Shown: positions 5,750 through 11,662 of the stretch, one piece after another
How positions within the stretch are numbered: the stretch's first letter is position 1
How the letters are laid out: every line of letters begins with the position of its first letter
Origin: Arcobacteraceae bacterium
GTDB taxonomy: Bacteria; Campylobacterota; Campylobacteria; Campylobacterales; Arcobacteraceae
Reading direction: 5' to 3'
Assembly: GCA_023229945.1 (NCBI GenBank)
Contig: JALNYH010000036.1
Location: 1 to 11,662, forward strand
Length of the DNA: 11,662 nt
Made by a program: the position numbers and the translations under genes
The notes under the pieces: model-generated
Told to the model about the DNA's origin: nothing
The model's input: the letters and a program-made list of their open reading frames with translations, nothing else
Databases searched by the model: none

Positions 5750-5858
5750 AACTAATAACTAATAATGAATAACTAATAATTGTTGAGTGGCTTTGCCACA
5801 AATTAATATCGCTTTAGCGATACCATAATTATTAGTTGTTAGTTATTAATTATTCATT
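5750..5858. repeat. Imperfect inverted repeat of 7-bp units with two inner hairpins
   Basis: The left arm (5750-5781) and the reverse complement of the right arm (5827-5858) match at 26 of 32 positions. Each arm is about four tandem copies of a 7-bp unit with consensus AACTAAT plus AATT. The 45-bp centre holds two perfect hairpins: GTGGC-TTT-GCCAC (5787-5799) and TATCGCT-TT-AGCGATA (5807-5822). It occupies the only sizeable gap in the mod operon, starting 2 bp after the modE stop and ending 19 bp before modA. It looks like a small non-coding mobile or palindromic element. If transcribed, it would fold into a long hairpin between modE and modA. Confidence 0.8.
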
Positions 5859-5877
5859 AAATAAAATGGAGATAATT

Positions 5878-6612
5878 ATGTTAAGATTAATATTGACAAT
5901 AGGTTTGTTGGTTAGTTCGGTTTTGGGTGATAAGGTTACTGTATTTTCAGCTTCTAGTACAAAGCTTGCTATGACTGAAATAGTAACTGAATTTAAAAAA
6001 CAAAATCCTAGTGATGAAGTAGAAATATATTTCAGTGCGACAGGAAAGGCATATGCACAATTTACAAATGGATTTAAGTATGATATCTTTATGGCAGCCG
6101 ATAGTAAATATCCACAATCTATAGTAGATAATGGTGATGCTGTAAGTGAGTCAAAAGTTTATGCACTTGGAGTTGTAGCTTTGTATTCAAAAGATTTAGA
6201 GCTAATGAAACAAGGTATGGATGCTCTAACAAATCCAAAAGTTAAAAAAATATCTATTGCAAATCCAAAGTTGGCACCTTATGGTCTAGCATCTTTAGAA
6301 GTTCTAGAAAACTATGGGCTAAAAGACAAAGTTATGTCAAAAATTGTTCAAGGGGATAATATATCTCAAAGTGTTCAGTTTATTGATAGTGGTGCAGCGG
6401 AAATGGGGCTTGTAGCATTTTCACTTATAAGCCAATCTCATACACCAGATGAATATTTGGTAATTGACACTTCAAAATATTCTACTATGAGTCAATCTTT
6501 TGTTCTTACAAAATATGCAAAAGACAACCAACTAGCTCATAAATTTGCAGATTTTATTTTGTCTGAATATGCACAAAATATATTTGTCAAATATGGATTT
6601 GGTAGACCATAA
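5878..6612 (+). CDS. modA: Molybdate ABC transporter periplasmic binding protein ModA
   Basis: Periplasmic oxyanion-binding protein that delivers molybdate to the membrane permease; 244 residues, normal for ModA. It starts with a Sec signal peptide (about 1-17, MLRLILTIGLLVSSVLG). Classical ModA segments are all present: FSASSTK (23-29), SATGKAYAQFTNGFKYDIFMAAD (residues 53-75), IANPKLAPYGLASLEVL (127-143) and the QFIDSGAAEMGLVAFS block (167-182). The Ser/Gly residues of the first two segments and the Ala-Asn-Pro/Tyr region supply the oxyanion ligands in known structures. I chose the ATG at 5878 because GGAG (5868-5871) precedes it by 6 nt and the signal peptide starts there; longer starts would run into the 5750-5858 repeat. 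It overlaps the second modA-like gene by 1 bp (TAATG). Confidence 0.94.
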   Translation: MLRLILTIGLLVSSVLGDKVTVFSASSTKLAMTEIVTEFKKQNPSDEVEIYFSATGKAYAQFTNGFKYDIFMAADSKYPQSIVDNGDAVSESKVYALGVVALYSKDLELMKQGMDALTNPKVKKISIANPKLAPYGLASLEVLENYGLKDKVMSKIVQGDNISQSVQFIDSGAAEMGLVAFSLISQSHTPDEYLVIDTSKYSTMSQSFVLTKYAKDNQLAHKFADFILSEYAQNIFVKYGFGRP

Positions 6613-7316
6613 TGAGAACACTGTATATATTATTTTTACTAAGTATAAGTTTAGTAGCAAACGAAATATATATTGCAAGTGGAGCTGGATATAAACAGCC
6701 TATTATGGAACTATCACAAGTTTTTAGTTCACAAACAAATATCAAAATTAACCCTATGTTTGGCAATATGCAACAAATTGCGGAACAAGCAAAAAACAGT
6801 GATAAAATTGCAGTTTTCTTTGGGGATGAAAAGTTTATTAAGAAATTAAATATAAAGTTTGACCACTCTGTAGAGCTTGGAAAAGGTAGCTTGGTATTAG
6901 TATATAGCAATAATACCAAATTAAAATCAATAGATGATTTGAAATCGCCTCAAATCAAAAAAATAGGATTGCCAGATACTACAAAAGCTATCTATGGAGT
7001 TGCAGCAAAAGAGTTTTTGGATAATACACATCTTACAGAAGAATTACAAGACAAGCTTAATGTATTTCAAACTGTACCACAGGTGAGTTCTTATCTAGTA
7101 AGTGGTGATATTGATGCTGGATTTATCAATAAAACTGATTATTGGTCAATTTCACAAAAAGTAGCAAATGTAATAGAAATTGATGAATCTTTGTATTCAC
7201 CTATCAAAATCATTGGTGTTGTCTTAAGTGGAAAAGAGAATCAAAATATTGATAAATTGTTTGATTTTCTAAAAAGCCCTTTAGCTCAAGAAATACTAAG
7301 AAAACACGGACTTTAA
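6612..7316 (+). CDS. Second, divergent ModA-like periplasmic binding protein
   Basis: Exported binding protein of 234 residues with a signal peptide (about 1-16, cleavage near LVANE). It parallels ModA block by block: IASGAGYKQPIMEL (21-34) at the place of FSASSTK, a phosphate-loop-like segment FGNMQQIAEQ (50-59) in place of SATGKAYAQ, KKIGLPDTTKAIYGVAAKEF (117-136) in place of the IANPKLAPYG block, and VPQVSSYLVSGDIDAGFINK (155-174) in place of the SGAAEMGLVAF block. The fold and role are therefore clear, but the ligand-contact loops differ from the adjacent ModA, so its anion could be molybdate with another affinity, tungstate, or something else. It does not carry the TupA-type N-terminal pattern. 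Start is fixed by the 1-bp overlap with modA; the partner permease gene begins 3 bp after its stop. Confidence 0.85.
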   Translation: MRTLYILFLLSISLVANEIYIASGAGYKQPIMELSQVFSSQTNIKINPMFGNMQQIAEQAKNSDKIAVFFGDEKFIKKLNIKFDHSVELGKGSLVLVYSNNTKLKSIDDLKSPQIKKIGLPDTTKAIYGVAAKEFLDNTHLTEELQDKLNVFQTVPQVSSYLVSGDIDAGFINKTDYWSISQKVANVIEIDESLYSPIKIIGVVLSGKENQNIDKLFDFLKSPLAQEILRKHGL

Positions 7317-7319
7317 ACT

Positions 7320-7973
7320 ATGCAATGGCTATACCAACCACTAAATCTATCATTACAAATAGGTGTTTTAACTGTATTACTACATATAGTTTTTGGGATT
7401 GGTATAGCTTATTATTTGAGTGGGCGAAAAACATTTTTAAAGTCCATTATTGATATTTTAGTAACCATACCCATAGTATTTCCTCCTATTGCTATAGGGT
7501 TCTTTTTGTTACTGTTATTGGGTAAAAACGGCTTAATAGGTTCTTTTTTCTCAAATTATGACATAGAAATTATATTTAGCTTCACTGGTATTTTGATAGC
7601 TTCATTCATTGCAGGTTTGCCTTTGGTCGTAAAACCAATACAATCAGCACTTGATGAGCAATCAAAACTTTATCGTGAAGCTTCATATACTTTAGGAAAA
7701 AATGAATTAGAAACATTGTTATTTGTGATATTTCCAAATATCAAAAAAGTAATCTTAGCATCACTATTCCTTGGATTTGGTAGGTCTTTGGGTGAAGTTG
7801 GTATTACATTAATGCTAGGTGGAAATATCATAGGAAAAACGGATACAATATCTTTGGCTATTTATAACTACTCTTTTGGTGGTGAGATAGAAAAAGCTAT
7901 TTTATTATCAGTTTTACTAGCTGTTATCTCCATAGCAATTTTTTTGACACTCAAAAAACTTGCTTATGTATAA
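7320..7973 (+). CDS. ModB-like molybdate/oxyanion ABC transporter permease (second copy)
   Basis: Inner-membrane permease of the ModB family, 217 residues with about five to six membrane helices. Family marks are TIPIVFPPIAIGFFLLLLLG (49-68), the PLVVKP turn (101-106), and the cytoplasmic EAA-type loop, which docks onto the ATPase: REASYTLGKNELETLLFVIF (119-138), followed by PNIKK and FGRSLGEVGITLMLGGNI (153-170). It is clearly paralogous to the permease at 10000-10680 but shows only moderate similarity in the N-terminal half. It follows the second binding-protein gene by 3 bp, so these two probably form a pair. No ATPase gene accompanies them; the only one in the cluster is modC at the distal end. 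It could homodimerise or pair with the other ModB; the sequence alone does not decide. Confidence 0.88.
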   Translation: MQWLYQPLNLSLQIGVLTVLLHIVFGIGIAYYLSGRKTFLKSIIDILVTIPIVFPPIAIGFFLLLLLGKNGLIGSFFSNYDIEIIFSFTGILIASFIAGLPLVVKPIQSALDEQSKLYREASYTLGKNELETLLFVIFPNIKKVILASLFLGFGRSLGEVGITLMLGGNIIGKTDTISLAIYNYSFGGEIEKAILLSVLLAVISIAIFLTLKKLAYV

Positions 7974-7989
7974 ATATACAAAGGTTAAT

Positions 7990-8775
7990 ATGAGAAATTT
8001 TTATAGTTTTAGTAGCGGTACACTAATTGGTACACTTGGTGGGCTTATAGGTTTAGGTGGGGCGGAATTTCGCCTCCCTTTACTCAATATTGTTTTTAAA
8101 TTTGATTTAAAAAGTGCAATTATTTTGAATATTGCTATATCTTTGGTAACAGTATGTTTTGCTTTTGTTTTTAGAATATTTGAAGCTGATTTAAACCTAT
8201 TGGCATCGTATATTTTTATAGTATTTTTTATTTTGTGTGGTTCTTTATATGGCTCTTATGTTGGGGCTAGTTTAGTTTCAAAAGTAGATAAAGAACTTTT
8301 AAAAAGAATAGTTTTTGTATTACTTTTGGGATTAGGAATTTTATTAGTAGCTCACTCTTATATAGAAAATGGGTTTTATCTTGGACTACCACTTATTGGC
8401 AACTTTATATTAAGTGTCATTTGTGGCTATTTTATTGGACTTATTAGTAGCTTACTTGGAGTTGCTGGTGGAGAGCTTATTATTCCGACAATTATGATTA
8501 TATATGGTGTTGATATCAAATTAGCGGGAACTTTGAGCTTACTTATAAGTATCCCCACTTTAATAGTCGGTATATATAAGTATAAACAAAAAACAAATTT
8601 ACTGCCACTTAGTGAAAATAAAACATTTATTAAATATATGGCATTTGGTTCAATTTTAGGGGCATTGATTGGTGTTTATTTATTGGGTTCAGTCAATAGT
8701 GAATATTTAGTGTTATTTTTGGGAGTGTTGCTTATTGTTTCAGCATTTAAGATATTAGTTATAAAAAAGGTTTGA
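7990..8775 (+). CDS. TSUP-family (TauE/SafE) membrane transporter in the mod operon
   Basis: Polytopic inner-membrane protein of 261 residues from the TauE/SafE (TSUP) family, whose studied members handle sulfite, sulfonates, sulfoacetate or thiosulfate. The two-fold internal repeat is clear: GTLGGLIGLGGAEFRLP (14-30) in the first half and GYFIGLISSLLGVAGGELIIP (residues 146-166) in the second, with about eight hydrophobic segments in all. The GAEFR variant of the usual GGG motif is notable. I chose the ATG at 7990, preceded by AAGG (7981-7984), rather than a TTG at 7960 that would overlap the permease gene. It ends in TGATG shared with modD. Embedding in a molybdate operon suggests an oxyanion connected with molybdate uptake, such as molybdate itself or a competing sulfur oxyanion, but this is inference. 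Confidence 0.88.
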   Translation: MRNFYSFSSGTLIGTLGGLIGLGGAEFRLPLLNIVFKFDLKSAIILNIAISLVTVCFAFVFRIFEADLNLLASYIFIVFFILCGSLYGSYVGASLVSKVDKELLKRIVFVLLLGLGILLVAHSYIENGFYLGLPLIGNFILSVICGYFIGLISSLLGVAGGELIIPTIMIIYGVDIKLAGTLSLLISIPTLIVGIYKYKQKTNLLPLSENKTFIKYMAFGSILGALIGVYLLGSVNSEYLVLFLGVLLIVSAFKILVIKKV

Positions 8776-9605
8776 TGATGAATATTAAAGATTTAATATT
8801 AGAAGATATAGGTTTATTTGACCTTACTACACTTGGACTCGAAATTGGTGACAAAAAAGGCTCTATGAGTTTTGTGGCAAAAGATAATTGCATCATCAGT
8901 GGAATAAAATATGTAAGAGAAATATTTGAATATTTGGGCTTAGCACATACTATATATGTCAAAGATGGTCAAAGTGTGAGAGCAAAAGAGTTGCTTATCT
9001 CTTGTGTGGGAAGTGCATCAAGTTTACACAAAGCTTGGAAAATATCTCAAAACTTGCTTGAATATCTAAGTGGAATATCTACTTACACATATAATATGAC
9101 ACAAAAAGCAAAAAAAATAAATCCAAAACTTGAGATTGCAACCACACGAAAAAACTTCCCAAATACAAAAGAGCTTATGACTTATGCTGTTGTTTGTGGA
9201 GGTGGCAGTATCCATAGACTTGGGCTTTATGATTCTATTTTGGTATTTGATAACCACTTGAAGTTTTTGAAAACCATGGAAGAACTTGAAACTAATTTTA
9301 GAGCTTTAAAGCATAAGTTTTTAGAAAAAAAGATTGCGGTTGAAGTGGATGATATCAATCAAGCAAAATTTTTCGCTTCACTAGGTGCTGATATACTTCA
9401 ATGTGAAAAAATGAGTTTTGATGAACTAAGGGAATGTGTAGGACTTCAAAAACTCTATCCTAACCTTTTGGTATCAGCTACTGGTGGGATAAATCTTGAA
9501 AATATAGAAGAGTATGCAAAAACAGGTGTTGATTTCATAGTCACATCATCACCTTATCACGCAAAACCAGCTGATATCAAAGTAAAAATGGAGGTATTGG
9601 AATGA
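8775..9605 (+). CDS. modD: ModD, NadC-like protein of molybdate operons
   Basis: Cytoplasmic protein of 276 residues related to nicotinate-nucleotide pyrophosphorylase (NadC). NadC-type segments are DLTT (16-19), the AWKISQNLLEYLSGISTYT core (about 87-105), ATTRKNFP (122-129), AVVCGGGSIHRLGLYDSIL (138-156), FDNH (158-161), AVEVDD (188-193) and SATGGINLENI (234-244). Where NadC has its usual LDN motif, this protein reads ILQCEK (207-212), the form typical of ModD rather than true NadC, as is the location in a mod operon. Its reaction has not been established to my knowledge, so a phosphoribosyltransferase activity is only inferred. It shares TGATG with the TSUP gene. The start could also be the next ATG at 8778, which has better spacing to AAGG at 8767-8770. 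It overlaps the di-Mop gene by 4 bp. Confidence 0.88.
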   Translation: MMNIKDLILEDIGLFDLTTLGLEIGDKKGSMSFVAKDNCIISGIKYVREIFEYLGLAHTIYVKDGQSVRAKELLISCVGSASSLHKAWKISQNLLEYLSGISTYTYNMTQKAKKINPKLEIATTRKNFPNTKELMTYAVVCGGGSIHRLGLYDSILVFDNHLKFLKTMEELETNFRALKHKFLEKKIAVEVDDINQAKFFASLGADILQCEKMSFDELRECVGLQKLYPNLLVSATGGINLENIEEYAKTGVDFIVTSSPYHAKPADIKVKMEVLE

Positions 9606-10003
9606 ATGTATTACAAGGCAATATTATAGATATAAAAACCTCTGGCGAAATATCTCAGGTTTTAGTGGATGTAAATGGAATATTCTTTTCTTCTATATTA
9701 CTAGATGCCGCTACTTTGAATCTAAAAATCAAAGATAGCGTAGAGATTTTGTTTAAAGAAACAGAAGTTTTGGTAGCCACAAAACTATCATGTGTGAGTG
9801 CAAGAAACTCTTTTTTTGGTGATGTTAAAGGTATAAAACAAGGAGAAATACTCAGTGAAATTAGTTTTGCTTTTCAAAATACTATCATCAAATCTATCAT
9901 CACCACAAGCTCACTACAAGCACTAGATATCAAAATAGGTGAAGAATTTTTATGGCTTGTAAAAGCAAATGAAATTACACTAAGAACAAAGGGAGAAGCA
10001 TGA
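9602..10003 (+). CDS. Stand-alone di-Mop/TOBE molybdate-binding protein (ModG-like)
   Basis: Cytoplasmic protein of 133 residues made of two Mop/TOBE domains and nothing else. The first (about 1-62) is diverged, starting NVLQGNIIDIKTSGEIS; the second (about 63-128) is canonical, with SCVSARNSFFGDVKGIKQGE (63-82), a SIITTSSLQALDIKIGEEF stretch (98-116) and the final strand WLVKANEITL (118-127). This is the layout of ModG-type molbindins, which bind several molybdates and are thought to buffer or store the anion. There is no DNA-binding domain. The second domain closely resembles the Mop domains of ModE in this operon, including the SARN tetrapeptide. It overlaps modD by ATGA (9602-9605) and modB by ATGA (10000-10003), so translation of all three is coupled. 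Confidence 0.9.
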   Translation: MNVLQGNIIDIKTSGEISQVLVDVNGIFFSSILLDAATLNLKIKDSVEILFKETEVLVATKLSCVSARNSFFGDVKGIKQGEILSEISFAFQNTIIKSIITTSSLQALDIKIGEEFLWLVKANEITLRTKGEA

Positions 10004-10680
10004 TAGAAGAAAGCTTTATACAAACTATGGGTTTAACTTTTAAACTAGCTGGTATTACTACAATAATACTTCTTTTTATTGGTATTCCTTTGGCATATTT
10101 TCTGGCCTACACAAAAAATAGATTCAAACCAGCCATAGAAGCTATAGTATCAATGCCTCTAGTGCTTCCTCCATCGGTTCTTGGCTTTTATATGCTTGTG
10201 TTTTTTTCACCTCGTGATGGGTTTGGTCAATGGCTTGATGAGATGTTTGATTTGCGACTTGTTTTTACTTTTGAGGGGCTTGTGGTGGCTTCTATCATAT
10301 TTAGCTTACCTTTTATGGTACATCCTCTTCAAAGTGGATTTAGTGCATTGCCAAGAAATCTAGTAGATGCGGCTTTGACACTTGGCAAAAGCAAAAGCAA
10401 TATTTTATTTAATGTTCTACTACCAAATATCCGCCCTGCACTTCTTACAGGTATCGTTATCTCATTTGCCCATACGGTGGGTGAATTTGGAGTGGTACTA
10501 ATGATGGGTGGCAATATAGCAGGAGAGACAAGAGTCGCAAGTATCGCCATATATGACGAAGTAGAAGCACTCAACTATTCTCTTGCAAATCAATATGCAC
10601 TTACACTTTTTGCTATATCGTTTTGTATATTGCTTTTTGTTTATATGGTAAATAAAAGATTTTTAAAGGCTCAACTATGA
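10000..10680 (+). CDS. modB: Molybdate ABC transporter permease ModB
   Basis: Inner-membrane permease of the ModABC importer; 226 residues, standard ModB length, about five to six membrane helices. Recognisable parts are SMPLVLPPSVLGFYMLVFF (51-69), FSLPFMVHPLQSGFSAL (101-117), the EAA-type coupling loop VDAALTLGKSKSNILFNVLL (122-141) with the following PNIRPALLTG, and AHTVGEFGVVLMMGGNIAGE (157-176), which carries the GEFG motif of molybdate/tungstate-type permeases. It overlaps both neighbours by 4 bp (ATGA at 10000-10003 and 10677-10680), and lying directly before modC makes it the principal partner of that ATPase. It is more typical of ModB than the copy at 7320-7973. Confidence 0.95.
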   Translation: MIEESFIQTMGLTFKLAGITTIILLFIGIPLAYFLAYTKNRFKPAIEAIVSMPLVLPPSVLGFYMLVFFSPRDGFGQWLDEMFDLRLVFTFEGLVVASIIFSLPFMVHPLQSGFSALPRNLVDAALTLGKSKSNILFNVLLPNIRPALLTGIVISFAHTVGEFGVVLMMGGNIAGETRVASIAIYDEVEALNYSLANQYALTLFAISFCILLFVYMVNKRFLKAQL

Positions 10681-11549
10681 CACTACTAAACATACAAAAA
10701 GAGCTTCGTGGAAGTGATGGGGCTATAAATTTAGATATAAACAAAGAACTTGACCATGGTAAGCTTACAGTTTTATTTGGCAAAAGTGGTGCTGGTAAAA
10801 GTACTATTTTGAAGATTATTGCTGGGCTTGTAGAGCCTGATGGTGGGGAGATTGTCATCAATGGTAATACTTGGTATTCCAAAGAAAAGAATATAAATCT
10901 CCCACCTCAAAAAAGAGCTGTTGGGTTTGTTTTTCAAGATTATGCACTTTTTCCAAATATGACAGTAAGACAAAACCTAATCTATGCCCTAGAATCAAAA
11001 ACCAAAATACATAAAGTAGATGAAGTACTTGAACTTATGGAGCTAACCAAGCTCTCTAGTCAAAAACCGCAAACCTTATCAGGCGGACAAAGCCAAAGGG
11101 TGGCGTTGGCTAGAGCATTGGTAAGAGAGCCTGAAATTCTCCTTCTTGATGAGCCACTATCTGCTCTTGATTTTGCTATGAGAGCGAAGCTTCAAGATGA
11201 GCTCTCACGAGTGCAAAAAATCCTTGGAATCACTACTATACTAGTAAGCCACGATAAAAGTGAAGTATTCAAACTAGCCCATAAGGTAATAGATTTGCAA
11301 ATGGGCAAAATAGTAAAAAGTGGCACCCCAATGGAGCTTTTGGGGGGAGAAAATATAAGTGGTAAATTCAAATTTAGCGGTGAAATAGTAGATATTAGCA
11401 AAAGTGATATAGTCTATGTAGTATCTGTACTAGTAGGGCAAAATATCATAAAAATAGTAGCCACCGAAGATGAAACAACCACCCTAAACATAGGAGACAA
11501 TGTAATCATCTCATCCAAAGCGTTTAATCCTATTATTGTGAAGAGTTAA
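10677..11549 (+). CDS. modC: Molybdate ABC transporter ATP-binding protein ModC
   Basis: Cytoplasmic ATPase that powers molybdate import; 290 residues. All ABC motifs are intact: Walker A GKSGAGKST (35-43), Q-loop VFQDYALFPN (85-94), signature LSGGQSQRVALARAL (134-148), Walker B ILLLDEP (154-160) with catalytic Glu159, D-loop SALD (162-165) and the switch His192 in SHD. A C-terminal domain (about 228-290) has a single Mop/TOBE pattern, SGEIVDISKSD to NVIISSKAFNPIIV. E. coli ModC (352 residues) has a longer regulatory tail, so this one is short. It is the only ATPase in an operon that encodes two permeases, so it may serve both. It overlaps modB by ATGA and is the last gene of the operon; no clear intrinsic terminator with a U-run follows. 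Confidence 0.95.
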   Translation: MTLLNIQKELRGSDGAINLDINKELDHGKLTVLFGKSGAGKSTILKIIAGLVEPDGGEIVINGNTWYSKEKNINLPPQKRAVGFVFQDYALFPNMTVRQNLIYALESKTKIHKVDEVLELMELTKLSSQKPQTLSGGQSQRVALARALVREPEILLLDEPLSALDFAMRAKLQDELSRVQKILGITTILVSHDKSEVFKLAHKVIDLQMGKIVKSGTPMELLGGENISGKFKFSGEIVDISKSDIVYVVSVLVGQNIIKIVATEDETTTLNIGDNVIISSKAFNPIIVKS

Positions 11550-11593
11550 GTAAGAATATCCTTTCTACCAAATCCCTATCAAACTAATATTAA

Positions 11594-11628
11594 ATCTAAA
11601 TATATTGCAAAATGCAATATATTTAGAT
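11594..11628. promoter_or_regulatory. Perfect 15-bp-arm palindrome, possible operator or terminator
   Basis: ATCTAAATATATTGC (11594-11608) and GCAATATATTTAGAT (11614-11628) are exact reverse complements around the loop AAAAT. It lies 44 bp after the modC stop. The arms are AT-rich with no U-run after the stem, so a simple intrinsic terminator is less likely. Its placement 18 bp before a TATAAT box suggests a regulator-binding site for a gene beyond the right edge. Confidence 0.55.
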
Positions 11629-11646
11629 AATGTACAAACATTAATA

Positions 11647-11652
11647 TATAAT
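11647..11652 (+). promoter_or_regulatory. Putative -10 box of a gene beyond the right edge
   Basis: TATAAT within TTAATATATAATTCAAAATA, 10 bp before the window ends and downstream of the 11594-11628 palindrome. In an AT-rich stretch such a match can arise by chance, and the gene it might serve is not visible. Confidence 0.35.
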
Positions 11653-11662
11653 TCAAAATAAC

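Noticed and set aside
5862..5867. TAAAAT as a separate modA promoter
   Set aside because: It is only 10 bp before the modA start, so the transcript would lack the GGAG ribosome site; read-through from the modE promoter is more likely.
5836..5877. Longer modA start (TTG at 5836 or ATG at 5866)
   Set aside because: The extension is translated from the inverted-repeat arm and would put a polar segment ahead of the signal peptide; GGAG is well spaced only for the ATG at 5878.
10613..10973. Overlapping minus-strand open frames across modB/modC
   Set aside because: They are antisense to the ABC Walker A and Q-loop coding region and have no start context or family resemblance.

Overview
The window comes from a low-GC bacterium that looks like a member of the Campylobacterota (former Epsilonproteobacteria, in the Sulfurimonas/Arcobacter/Sulfurovum sphere). 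This is inferred from the protein sequences, from T-rich promoters with TATAAT-type -10 boxes, and from the tight gene packing. No rRNA or other marker is present that would fix the genus. An NhaD-type Na+/H+ antiporter and a CaCA Na+/Ca2+ exchanger would fit a marine or saline habitat (inference).

Left part (1-3029): the 3' portion of nhaD, a small two-helix membrane protein of unknown function, a convergent yrbG-type Ca2+/Na+ antiporter (minus strand), tatA (plus) and rpsU (minus). A good bidirectional terminator lies between tatA and rpsU.

Middle (3030-4965): the divergent rpsU/moaC promoter region, then a compact moaC - DUF493 - Tat-signal M15 peptidase unit. A 316-bp gene-free stretch follows. 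It holds two oppositely oriented palindromic repeats whose stems differ by compensating base changes, three ~21-bp-spaced copies of a short motif, and the modE promoter with a clear ModE-type operator.

Right part (4966-11549): one long co-directional molybdate (Mo) operon: modE, modA, a second divergent modA-like gene, a second modB-like gene, a TSUP-family (TauE/SafE) membrane protein, modD, a stand-alone di-Mop/TOBE protein, modB and modC. Most genes overlap by 1-4 bp or lie within a few bases of each other. The only sizeable gap, modE-modA, is filled by a ~110-bp imperfect inverted repeat built of 7-bp units. The operon encodes two binding proteins and two permeases but only one ATPase.

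Functionally, molybdate sensing (ModE), uptake (ModABC), storage or buffering (di-Mop), cofactor synthesis (MoaC) and Tat export (TatA) belong to one theme: supplying molybdoenzymes, many of which are Tat substrates. The right edge (11550-11662) carries a perfect 15-bp-arm palindrome just upstream of a putative -10 box, probably the control region of the next gene.
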